This document shows positions 7,837-16,000 of a stretch of 18,952 nucleotides of DNA, piece after piece; within the stretch, counting starts at the first letter, position 1; each line of letters begins with the position of its first letter. The position numbers and the translations under genes are program-made. The notes under the pieces were generated by a model. The model did not search any database and was not told where the DNA came from. It saw nothing but the letters and a program-made list of their open reading frames with translations. The stretch comes from Bacteroidales bacterium (GTDB lineage Bacteria > Bacteroidota > Bacteroidia > Bacteroidales > F082), in contig JAILDR010000030.1 of the NCBI GenBank assembly GCA_024689285.1, positions 1 through 18,952 on the forward strand, given 5' to 3'.

Positions 7837-7930
7837 CGCTTTGCGTCATAGCGAGCAAAATAAAGCAATCCAGAGAATCAGCTGACTCCCTGGATTGCTT
7901 CGTCGTTCCTCCTCGCAATGACGCGAAGCG
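7837..7930. repeat. Long imperfect palindrome between convergent genes (REP-like element / bidirectional terminator)
   Basis: The left arm (7837-7873) begins CGCTTTGCGTCATAGCGAG and ends AAGCAATCCAG. The right arm (7890-7930) begins CTGGATTGCTT and ends CTCGCAATGACGCGAAGCG. The arms are imperfect reverse complements of about 37-41 bases around a 16-base centre that itself holds TCAGCTGA. The text 'cgtcattgcgag...aagcaatccag' is of a kind often dispersed in bacterial genomes as a mobile palindromic unit. Lying between the stop of rlmD (7818) and that of the M28 peptidase (7945), it could terminate transcription from both sides. Confidence 0.75.
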
Positions 7931-7944
7931 GCAGAAATACTAGA

Positions 7945-9777
7945 TTATTGCACAATTACACTTCTCGTGGTAATGCCTTTATCAGTAACAACTTGTATCG
8001 TGTAAAGTCCTGGAACATAGTCCCCGACTTGCAGCACGAACCGGTCTCCATCCGCAGTCTTCGTCGCAAGGAGCTGTCCCATTGCATTGTAAACGGCGAT
8101 TCTTTGCAGACCGTTCGCCACAACATTGAGTTGGCTCTCAACAGGATTAGGATAGACTGAAACACAAGAGCCAATCTCTTGAACGGAGCTGACACCTGCA
8201 CCAAGCAATGTATCGGAAGGCGATTCGCAGCCATCGCTATACACTGCCATCACGAAATACTCTGCCTCAACACCAACGGCAATGGAATCCACATAACTAT
8301 AATGGTAAGTCGGGTCTGGATCGGTCTCAACAGAAGCTATCATTTCATTGTCACGATAAACATCGAAATGATCAAGATTACCCGTAGACCCCTCTTCGGG
8401 AGCAGTCCAATGCAAATAAAGCCACGACATCTCTTTCCAAACGGGATAGTCGATGAAGAAGTTCGTCACCGGATTGCAATACACCTGCGGTGTATCTCCC
8501 ACAGGATTGGCAATCTCCGCAAGGCAGGCAATGTTCATCTGGCAGTATTGCTGTCCCATCTCGAAGCTGTTCACACTCGTTCCAATCAGGTCGTTGGGTG
8601 TGTGGATGTAGGGACTGTAGTTTTCGTAATCCTCGAAAGGATAGATGCCCATATAGCCGTGGTTGTTGAAAGAAGTATGATCGCTGTCGCCTTGGTTGAA
8701 GTTGACGTGACGGATAGGCAGTTCGGGATAATACACCTCACCGACATTCATATAATAGGTGCCTATGGGTTCTACCGAGTTAGGATAGATGCAGTCGATG
8801 TGGATTTGGTCGCCGTAGAGGTAGCCATTCATGTCGTTGTTGAAGTAGCCGATAATGTCCATGCCTTCCTGTTGGCAACGTGAGGCATAGGCTTCGCTAC
8901 CATAAAGCCCCATCTCCTCGCAACCGTATGCGCAATAGATGATACTGTATTCAAACTCATACTGCGTCATGATTCTTGCGCTTTCCAACACGCTGGCCAC
9001 ACCAGTGGCGTTATCGTCAGCACCAGGAGCCGATCCGCCACCATACATGGCCTCGTAGGAGAACGAATCGAAGTGACTGCCACACACCACATAGACATCG
9101 GGATAGAGCGTACCGCGTTGGATGCCGATGACATTAGGAGCTGCCTGTCCGCTTCCCATCCATGTGTTGGCATAGAAAGGCTGCTGTTCCACTTCGAGGC
9201 CAAGCGCCTGCATACGGCTCGCAATCCAGTCGGAAGCGGCATAAGCGTTGTCGGAGTTCCAGATACGGCTTTGGTAATCCTGCAAATGCTGCACAGTGGC
9301 TTCCAATGAGTCCATGTTGACCTGGTCGAGCATTTCGCGGATGGTTGGATTCACCTCAGTCACCACGGGGAAGGCGCGGGTCAGGCGCGGCAGTTGTGCC
9401 TTCTTGTTGAAGATAGCTACAGCGCCATCGTTCTTGTAAGGCATCGCCATGCCCTTGACGATGATATAATTGTCCGTTCTCAACAGAGCCTCGCCATCAC
9501 CGATATATGCCTCTTGCTCTGATTGAGGGCAATAAATCAAGGTATAGACCTCGTTGTCCTCAAAGGCTTGATGATCAACAAGAACCATCGTATTGGCATC
9601 AAAGTACTCGGTGGTAGCGAACACCTCTGAGTTGTTGTAATAGTGCACTCTTAGGTTGGGATTGTTAAAGATTCTCTCCAATTCAGAACGGTTTGAGTAA
9701 GGAATCCTTACAAAGTCTTTGGCCATCATCGCTGACGACAGCATCAAAGCAATCAATAAAGTGATAATTCTTTTCAT
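7945..9777 (-). CDS. Secreted M28 family zinc metallopeptidase with T9SS sorting domain
   Basis: A 610-residue protein with a signal peptide at about 1-19 (MKRIITLLIALMLSSAMMAK). An N-terminal region of about 150 residues is not a recognised domain. The M28 aminopeptidase-type catalytic domain spans about 160-425. Likely zinc ligands and catalytic residues are His235 (SHFDS), Asp254 (PGADDNATG), Glu287/Glu288 (GCEEMG), Asp315 (FNNDMNG) and His392 (IHTPND). Residues about 430-525 look like a fibronectin type III-like domain. The C-terminal ~75 residues have the T9SS type A pattern: VYPNPVESQL, then VYNAMGQLL and a final GLYTIQVVTDKGITTRSVIV. The enzyme should be exported by Sec, then secreted or surface-attached by T9SS, and probably releases N-terminal amino acids from peptides. 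The ATG at 9777 is preferred over an in-frame TTG three codons upstream. It has its own promoter although aroK lies just upstream. Confidence 0.93.
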   Translation of the reverse strand: MKRIITLLIALMLSSAMMAKDFVRIPYSNRSELERIFNNPNLRVHYYNNSEVFATTEYFDANTMVLVDHQAFEDNEVYTLIYCPQSEQEAYIGDGEALLRTDNYIIVKGMAMPYKNDGAVAIFNKKAQLPRLTRAFPVVTEVNPTIREMLDQVNMDSLEATVQHLQDYQSRIWNSDNAYAASDWIASRMQALGLEVEQQPFYANTWMGSGQAAPNVIGIQRGTLYPDVYVVCGSHFDSFSYEAMYGGGSAPGADDNATGVASVLESARIMTQYEFEYSIIYCAYGCEEMGLYGSEAYASRCQQEGMDIIGYFNNDMNGYLYGDQIHIDCIYPNSVEPIGTYYMNVGEVYYPELPIRHVNFNQGDSDHTSFNNHGYMGIYPFEDYENYSPYIHTPNDLIGTSVNSFEMGQQYCQMNIACLAEIANPVGDTPQVYCNPVTNFFIDYPVWKEMSWLYLHWTAPEEGSTGNLDHFDVYRDNEMIASVETDPDPTYHYSYVDSIAVGVEAEYFVMAVYSDGCESPSDTLLGAGVSSVQEIGSCVSVYPNPVESQLNVVANGLQRIAVYNAMGQLLATKTADGDRFVLQVGDYVPGLYTIQVVTDKGITTRSVIVQ

Positions 9778-9807
9778 GGCATACAATTTAGTTGATTATT
9801 TCGGTGA

Positions 9808-9840
9808 CAAAAATAGACAATAAATAACACTACAGGCAAA
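9808..9840 (-). promoter_or_regulatory. Promoter for the M28 peptidase gene
   Basis: On the minus strand, TTTG (9837-9840), a 21-base spacer and TATTTTTG (9808-9815) match the Bacteroidota consensus. It sits in the 76-base gap after aroK, about 30 bases before the ATG, so the peptidase can be transcribed independently of aroK. Confidence 0.7.
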
Positions 9841-9853
9841 AAAACGTTGGTTT

Positions 9854-10372
9854 TTATTCATCAGTCTCGATTCTTTGCATCAGGGCATCCAAATCAAAAT
9901 CTTCTGATTTCACCGTGATTTTGGCCTGTTCATAAAAAGGCATACGAGAGGCATAATGGCGGCTCACAAACTTCAACAGTTCCTCTTCGGATTTGCCACG
10001 AGCCAAAGGGCGCTTGTGCCTGGAATGCAATACGCGGTCCACTGCGGCCTTGGGGCTGATTTGCATGAAAACCGTCAGGCCATGCTGGTTCATCCATTCC
10101 ATATTGTCGAAATAGCAGGCTGTGCCGCCACCAGTGGAAATGACGATATGGTCACTGTCCTCGGTGCTTTTCAAGATTTCTGACTCCAGCTTGCGATAGA
10201 GCGGTTCGTCATATTTCTGGAAGAAATCGTCAACGGAGATGCGGTATTTTTCCTCGAAAAGGGAATCTGTGTCGGCCACATCCCAGCCGAGACGTCGAGC
10301 CAGACGCTTAGCTGCTGTGGTCTTACCCGCTCCCATATAGCCCACTAAATAGATTCGATTCATCTTCATCAT
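9854..10372 (-). CDS. aroK: Shikimate kinase
   Basis: AroK phosphorylates shikimate at O3 with ATP in the cytoplasm, the fifth step of chorismate synthesis. The protein has 172 residues, normal for the family. The P-loop GYMGAGKTT is at 11-19, DTD (34-36) binds magnesium/shikimate, Arg60 and GGG (81-83) line the shikimate pocket, KRPLA (120-124) is the LID segment and RMPFY (143-147) is the conserved RxPxY motif. Three ATGs are possible (10372, 10369, 10363). The first is listed because its A overlaps the stop of the radical SAM gene in TGATG, suggesting translational coupling; the conserved part only needs the ATG at 10363. It is the last gene of the lipoprotein-radical SAM-aroK unit. Confidence 0.93.
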   Translation of the reverse strand: MMKMNRIYLVGYMGAGKTTAAKRLARRLGWDVADTDSLFEEKYRISVDDFFQKYDEPLYRKLESEILKSTEDSDHIVISTGGGTACYFDNMEWMNQHGLTVFMQISPKAAVDRVLHSRHKRPLARGKSEEELLKFVSRHYASRMPFYEQAKITVKSEDFDLDALMQRIETDE

Positions 10373-11448
10373 CAACTATCAACTATCATCTGATATTGGC
10401 ACATTTGCAGTTTCCCGTCGCCGTCACGAAGGTGGAAGCCGTTGCCTTGGCAATAGCGCCACACCTTACATTTCGCACACTGGTCTGTCTTCATCCATTT
10501 ACGGTTGCGATAGACTTGAAACTTGTTCTGCCACACGTCCCAGAAACTGTCTTTATAGATATTGCCTTGGTGGTAGTCGCTGCGGATGCTGAGACAGCCC
10601 GAAATGGAACCATCGGCCAGCACCGAGGCAATGTTGATGCCTGCGCTACACGAATAGTAATGGTTGCGCACCTCGCCCTCGTATTTTCCGAGGAAGCCGT
10701 CGCAGCCGTAATCGGCACGGATTTTCCCTTCTATCCGTGTCCACTTAATGAATTCCATCATCTCAACAAACTGCTTATTGGAGAGTCTCAGCTCAGGGTC
10801 GTTTGCAGCCCGTCCCGAGGGGAACACCGTGAACAGTCGCCACCGCTTGATGCCCAACGAAATCAGGAAGTCGCGGAATTGAGGCAAATACTTAATAGTG
10901 CGCTGATTGACGCAAGTGATAACATCCCAAGTGAGTCCAGGATGCTGTTTGAGCCCTTCCACAGCACGCAACACATTTTTATAGCTCATAGGGTTACCAC
11001 GCATCCAGTTGTGGTCTTCTTCAAAACCATCGAAGCTAACGGCAATGCTTTTCAGCCCCGCCGCAACAAACTCGTTGAGTTTTTCGGGCGAGAGCAACAT
11101 TCCGTTGCACACCATACCCCATACGAAGCCCCGCTTCGAGATTTCCTCACCGCAATGCGCGAGGTCGCTCCGCATGGTAGGTTCGCCACCCGTGGTGATA
11201 ACCATCACCTTGGCAGGGTCTTGATGGGCGCGCACCTCGTCGAGAACCTTCAAGAAATCATCAAGCGGCATATCATCCTTTTCGGAAAGCATACGGCAGT
11301 CGGAGCCACAATGACGGCAGTTGAGATTGCAGCGCAGCGTACATTCCCAAAACAATTGATGCAGCTCATGCTCATCAATGCGCTGTTGCAGCACCTGATG
11401 GTTTAGCTCAAGCATCACCCTTTTATGAAATCCCAACTTATTGCTCAT
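10372..11448 (-). CDS. Radical SAM/SPASM protein, likely of the rSAM/lipoprotein type (TIGR04133-like)
   Basis: A 358-residue cytoplasmic enzyme. The radical SAM cluster motif CNLNCRHC is at residues 40-47 (Cys40, Cys44, Cys47) and is preceded by FWECTLR, with GSDC just after. TTGGEP (85-90) is the SAM-binding GGE motif. The C-terminus has a SPASM-type auxiliary cluster region with Cys249, Cys267, Cys285, Cys324, Cys327, Cys333 and Cys350 (CAKCKVWRYC at 324-333). SPASM enzymes usually modify peptides or proteins. The 'LFWECTLRCNLNCRHCGSDC' opening resembles the Bacteroidales enzymes I recall as TIGR04133, which occur next to a putative lipoprotein; a lipoprotein gene is indeed immediately upstream (64-base gap). 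The start is supported by GGAGG nine bases before the ATG. The substrate is inferred, not shown; a heme or cofactor-maturation role is an alternative. Confidence 0.85.
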   Translation of the reverse strand: MSNKLGFHKRVMLELNHQVLQQRIDEHELHQLFWECTLRCNLNCRHCGSDCRMLSEKDDMPLDDFLKVLDEVRAHQDPAKVMVITTGGEPTMRSDLAHCGEEISKRGFVWGMVCNGMLLSPEKLNEFVAAGLKSIAVSFDGFEEDHNWMRGNPMSYKNVLRAVEGLKQHPGLTWDVITCVNQRTIKYLPQFRDFLISLGIKRWRLFTVFPSGRAANDPELRLSNKQFVEMMEFIKWTRIEGKIRADYGCDGFLGKYEGEVRNHYYSCSAGINIASVLADGSISGCLSIRSDYHQGNIYKDSFWDVWQNKFQVYRNRKWMKTDQCAKCKVWRYCQGNGFHLRDGDGKLQMCQYQMIVDS

Positions 11449-11457
11449 GATTCAAAT

Positions 11458-11462
11458 CCTCC
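11458..11462 (-). promoter_or_regulatory. Shine-Dalgarno-like site before the radical SAM gene
   Basis: GGAGG on the minus strand stands nine bases before the ATG at 11448. Strong Shine-Dalgarno sites are uncommon in Bacteroidota. I did not see a comparably clear one before most other genes here. It supports this start codon and independent initiation within the message. Confidence 0.5.
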
Positions 11463-11512
11463 AGCTCCATGGTGGACTATACAGCATTTCCGCAGGGCAC
11501 CCTTACTTCAGA

Positions 11513-11968
11513 TCAAGGATTGTTCAATTCCTTGAGTTGGTTGCGCAGGTTTTCCAAATCAGTCCTCATGCGACGGGTCTCTTCGCCATATTCTTTGATA
11601 ATCTCGGGAGAGCCATAGACGCAGGATCCCTCCCGACGTATAATAGCTTTCTGAAGATCGGCAATCTGTTCCTGCAAAGACAAACGACGTGCACTCTTTT
11701 CCAAATCGACATTCTCGCCCAACTTGAAGTTAATGGAATCCAATTGATTACGAAGACGATAGGTCTCGGTGGCATAATCGGCCATGATTTCAGGCGAGCC
11801 ATAGACGGCAGCCATCTCACGCATCCTAAGGATTTCTTGAATGGAATCACGCTCTTGGACAAGCTGCTTACGCTCATTCTTCGAAACGCCTTTCGAAGAG
11901 TAACAAGCCGACAGGAATGCCATACCCGACAAAGCACTAATCCAAATAGTTCTAACTATTTTTTTCAT
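11513..11968 (-). CDS. Small coiled-coil-like lipoprotein with two VYGSPE motifs
   Basis: A 151-residue protein with a type II signal peptide: MKKIVRTIWISALSGMAFLSAC places the lipidated cysteine at 22 (lipobox LSAC). The mature part is charged and helical, and consists of two related segments. The first (about 36-83) has REMAAVYGSPEIMADYATET then a YRLRNQLDSI helix. The second (about 96-148) has REGSCVYGSPEIIKEYGEET then RRMRTDLENL. The two YGSP motifs are 62 residues apart (Tyr56, Tyr118). No enzymatic domain is visible. A C/A-x-YG-x-P motif is what I recall from lipoproteins paired with radical SAM enzymes in Bacteroidales (TIGR04134-like), and such an enzyme is the next gene. It is probably the first gene of the unit and may be the enzyme's substrate. 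I do not recognise the whole protein otherwise. Confidence 0.8.
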   Translation of the reverse strand: MKKIVRTIWISALSGMAFLSACYSSKGVSKNERKQLVQERDSIQEILRMREMAAVYGSPEIMADYATETYRLRNQLDSINFKLGENVDLEKSARRLSLQEQIADLQKAIIRREGSCVYGSPEIIKEYGEETRRMRTDLENLRNQLKELNNP

Positions 11969-11991
11969 AGCAAGTTAATATTTTTTCGTGG

Positions 11992-11999
11992 CAAAGATA
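11992..11999 (-). promoter_or_regulatory. -7 box for the lipoprotein-radical SAM-aroK unit
   Basis: TATCTTTG on the minus strand matches TAnnTTTG and lies 23 bases before the lipoprotein ATG. The -33 position has only ATTG (12019-12022). Transcription would begin between the SDR gene stop and the lipoprotein, giving a separate unit. Confidence 0.5.
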
Positions 12000-12026
12000 A
12001 TAGTTTTTCGGTAAACAGCAATACTT

Positions 12027-12860
12027 TTAGATTTTTATCTTCCAAAAACCACGCATCAAAGCATCCCACCATCGGGAAGGCAAGAAACGATGGGAGATAA
12101 CGATAGTGTTGGCAGCGAGGCCCACACGGTAACGAACTTTGGGGCGTCGGCTGTTGACTGCGCGAGAGATAGCCTTGGCTACAACAGATGGTTTCGAGAG
12201 TAGGCTCATGTGGTACACTTTGTCCAAAGTTTCCGACTCACGCAAGGCAGCTTCTTCGTAGGGCGTACCTTTCGAATTTTCGGCCAGATGCTGTGCGGCG
12301 ATGATACCCCATTCGGTCTTAATGCCCCCCGGCTCAATCATCACCACGTCGATGCCAAAGGGCTTCACCTCCATCCGCAAAGCATCGCTGAAAGCTTCCA
12401 CCGCAAATTTCGACACGCAATACCAAGCCCCGAAATAAAGCACCGCCTTGCCCACCACCGAAGCCGTGTTGATGATACGGCCCCTGCCCTGCTCACGCAT
12501 ATGGGGCAACACCAACTGACACAGCCGTGCAAGACCTATCACGTTGACTTCCAATTGACGGCGCGCCTCTTCCATACTCACGTTCTCGACAGCACCAAAG
12601 TAGCCATAGCCCGCATTGTTGATTAAGGTATCAATATGGCCTTCTGCTTCAACAATCTGTCGCACGCCCTCCTGCATCGAGGCCTCATCGGTGAGGTCCA
12701 TCCTGAGGATATTGACACCAAACTCGCGCAAAGGCTCCATACGCTCCGTACGGCGGGCCGCAGCATACACTTTGTGGCCTTGCTGACCCAACAGCTTTGC
12801 CGCATCAAACCCGATACCACTGCTGGCACCAGTTATCAGTATCACTTGGGGTTTTTTCAT
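12027..12860 (-). CDS. Short-chain dehydrogenase/reductase (SDR), classical type
   Basis: A 277-residue NAD(P)-dependent oxidoreductase, typical length for a classical SDR. The nucleotide-binding motif TGASSGIG is at 10-17, NNAGYG at 81-86, the structural Asn at 106, and the catalytic Ser134 (TASVVG), Tyr147 and Lys151 (YCVSK) are all present. AAARR (33-37) after the second beta strand suggests preference for NADP(H). PGGIKTEW (about 179-186) is the usual substrate-loop entry. There is no signal peptide or membrane anchor, although the last ~30 residues are moderately hydrophobic and aromatic. Sequence style resembles the broad 'oxidoreductase' SDRs of Bacteroidetes, whose substrates are unknown. 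It has its own promoter and is divergent from the giant surface protein. Confidence 0.9.
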   Translation of the reverse strand: MKKPQVILITGASSGIGFDAAKLLGQQGHKVYAAARRTERMEPLREFGVNILRMDLTDEASMQEGVRQIVEAEGHIDTLINNAGYGYFGAVENVSMEEARRQLEVNVIGLARLCQLVLPHMREQGRGRIINTASVVGKAVLYFGAWYCVSKFAVEAFSDALRMEVKPFGIDVVMIEPGGIKTEWGIIAAQHLAENSKGTPYEEAALRESETLDKVYHMSLLSKPSVVAKAISRAVNSRRPKVRYRVGLAANTIVISHRFLPSRWWDALMRGFWKIKI

Positions 12861-12879
12861 ACACTAATCAATAAAGCCG

Positions 12880-12910
12880 CAAAGTTACTCTTTTTTTATT
12901 TGATTCCAAG
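12880..12910 (-). promoter_or_regulatory. Promoter for the SDR gene
   Basis: On the minus strand, TAACTTTG (12880-12887) matches the -7 element, with a near-consensus -33 CTTG (12907-12910) across a 19-base spacer. The untranslated leader would be very short, about 13 bases. Confidence 0.55.
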
Positions 12911-12963
12911 TTATCAACAACCCATGTTGAAAAATTGTTGAAAAAACAATGGTTTACAATGTG

Positions 12964-12992
12964 TTTCATTCAAGAGCAATTCCTTAATTTTG
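12964..12992 (+). promoter_or_regulatory. Promoter for the giant modular surface protein
   Basis: TAATTTTG (12985-12992) on the plus strand matches TAnnTTTG; TTTC (12964-12967) is a weak -33 candidate with a 17-base spacer. The A/T-rich leader to the ATG at 13073 would be about 70-75 bases, longer than at the other promoters here. Just upstream, TCAACAA (12914-12920) and TTGTTGA (12935-12941) form a 7-bp inverted repeat that might be an operator shared by the divergent promoters. Confidence 0.5.
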
Positions 12993-13072
12993 ACACCTTA
13001 TTAATTGTATGGACTATACACCCTCAGTTTTTTAGTTAATCATTAAGTATCAAATAATTAAATCTTTATTCT

Positions 13073-16000
13073 ATGAAACGAAAACTAACTTTATTGTTGA
13101 CGGCGATATTGCTGTTGACTGGGATGACTTCATGGGGACAGTTAAGAACTGATGCCTCCATTGATTTTGCCGAGCAAGGCTACAACAATGGCCAAGACTT
13201 GGACGGAGTCGAAATCGAAATCGACGACAATGTTACAATTGTGTTCAACAAAGGCACAGGAAGCAACCCGCCCAAGTATTACAATACAGGAACAGCTATT
13301 CGTGCCTACGGTGGCAATAACTTTGTCGTATCCTCTACTGGTACGATAAGTTCCATTTCACTGACTTTTAGTTCAGGCGAAGGAAGCAATGTCATCACAA
13401 CTGATGTTGAAACTTATACAGCCCCGACCTGGACTGGTTCTTCTTCTGAGGTAACCTTTACCGTTGGTGGAACTTCAGGACACCGTCGCGTCAGATCTGT
13501 CAGCGTCACCTATACCTCTGGCGGCGGCACTACTCCTACCGTAGCCACTCCTACCATCACCCCTGCAAGTGGTACTTATTTTGAGGCACAAGACGTGACC
13601 CTCAGCTGCACCACCGAAGGCGCCACCATCCGCTACACCCTCGACGAAACCGAGCCGACCGAAAGCAGTGCTGTTTACAGCTCCCCGATTAGCGTTAGTA
13701 CCACAACTACCGTCAAGGCCAAGGCTTTCAAAGATGGATATACAGCCAGCGGGGTCGCCATAGCAACTTACACTTTCCCCACCCTGATGACCATCGTCGA
13801 GGCTAGAGCTCTGGAAAATAATCAATATGCTTTAGTACAAGGCATCGTGACCTTCATCGACGGCAAGAACGTATACATCCAGGACAACACAGGCGGCATC
13901 GACCTCTTCCTCACCGCCAACGCTTCAGGAGTCGCACAGGGCGACGAAGTGAAAGCATACGGTATGAAAACCGTTTACAAAGGCCTTGTCGAACTCACGG
14001 GTATCAACCAAAGCAGTAGCTCCTTTGCCGTCCTTTCAACAGGCAACACGCTGCCTTTGGCCGTGAAGACCATCGCTGAAGTGTTGGCAGGTGGCGCAGG
14101 CGACCTGCAATGCACCCGTGTAAAGATTGAAAGTGCCACCATTGGCACCATCAACACCAGCGGCAACACGCCGTTGACGCAAGGCGAAAGCACCACCAAC
14201 ATCTACAAGGTGCCTGCCTTGACTAGTATCAACGAAAACGACGTGGTAGATGTCATCGGCATTATCGGTTACTTCAACGCTCCGCAGATCCGTGTGGCCA
14301 ATGCCGATGATGTCACCCTTTCCTACATTCCCGACCCGCAGTTGACTGTATCTGTCAACCAACTCACCGGCTTCCAATACACATACGAGGCAGGTCCGTC
14401 ACAACCAAAGACTTTCACCGTTTCGGGTAGCGACCTAAGTAGCGATGTCACTTTGACGGCTCCAACAGACTATGAATTGAGCCATAGCCCAAACAACGGC
14501 TATTTTAATAGTGAAACCCTCTCCCCCGTCAATGGCACTATAGCCGAAACCACGATTTACGTTCGCATGAAAGCTGGTTTGGCAGTGGGCAACTATGTCG
14601 ACACCTTGACCGTAATCTGCGACACCCTAAGCCATAGTGTCGCCTTAAGCGGCTCAGTTGGAGAGCAACCCACAGTTGCCGCCCCGACCTTCTCGCCTGC
14701 TGCCGGCAACTTCATCACCGCACAAACGGTCAGTATGAGCTGTGAAACCGAAGGCGCATCCATCTATTACACCACCGACGGCGCTGAGCCAACGAACAGC
14801 AGCAACGAGTACACTGAGCCCATCACATTGAGCAGCACGACGACCCTCAAGGCCATTGCCGTGAAGTCAGGCTATCAAAACAGCAGCATCACCGAGGCCA
14901 CCTACACAATCAACGAGACTATCACCATTGCTGCTGCCCGAGCTTTAGCTGACAACGAATACGCATGCGTGGAAGGTGTCGTCATCTTCATCGACGGCAG
15001 AAACGTACACATGCAAGACGCCACCGCAGGCATTGACCTTTACCTGAACAGCAACGCACCTTCGAGTCTCCATATCGGTGACATGGTGCGCGCCTATGGC
15101 AAGAAGACTGTTTACAACCATCTTGTTGAATTGACCGGCATCAACGCCACCAACGACAATGTATTCTCCGTCATTTCAACCGGCAACGTCTTGCCCGAGC
15201 CTGCTATTCAGACCATTGGTGAAATCAACAGCGACTTCGACGGCGACAATATGATGCAATCCACCCGCGTAAACATCGAGGCTGCCACCATCGGTGCTAT
15301 CAACACCAACGGCAATACTGTAATTACCCAAGACGACAATAGCCTCAACGTATACCGTATTCCTTCCGTTCCTGGAATGATTCAAGGTGACTTGGTAACA
15401 CTCACAGGCATCGTCAGCTGCTACAACGGCAACCTGCAACTGCGTGTGGTTAGCGCAGAAGACATCCAATTTGCCCACCGTCCGACCTTAGTAGCCAGCC
15501 CTGCTACAATCACAGGGCTTACCTATGAATACGAGCAAGGCGGTCCGTCCGACATCGCCTCCTTCGGCTTAAGCGGCAACAATCTGACCAGCAGCGTCAA
15601 CATCTATCCTTCCGAGAGTTTCGAGGTTTCCACTTTCGGTGGCAACACTTTCCATCCCGAAAACCCAGCTATGGTTTTCTCCAACTCAGGCCACTTCAAC
15701 AACATCAGCATCTACGTGCGCATGAAAGCCAACCTTGAAGGCGGCATCCACAGCGAGCAAATCTATGCCGTCTCGGAAAACTCCGATACACTCTTCATCA
15801 ATGTGACAGGCACAGTCACTGGTGGTCCAGAGCCTCCAACACCTCCTACCCCACCAACACCGGGCGATGGCAACTATGTCCGCATCAGCAGTCTCGACCA
15901 ACTCACTGAAGGAAGCCTCGTGGTTTTCGCAGCCCGTTTCGATGTCAACGCCACTGACTATTATGCGATGAGCAACACCTCGTCGGGCAAGCCCACAGGC

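Noticed and set aside
10396..11406. 336-residue plus-strand open frame opposite the radical SAM gene
   Set aside because: The minus-strand gene carries the CxxxCxxC and SPASM motifs; the plus-strand product is featureless.
12911..12919. TTATCAACA, one base from the DnaA-box consensus
   Set aside because: A single imperfect box in a promoter gap, with no cluster and no replication genes nearby; not evidence of an origin.
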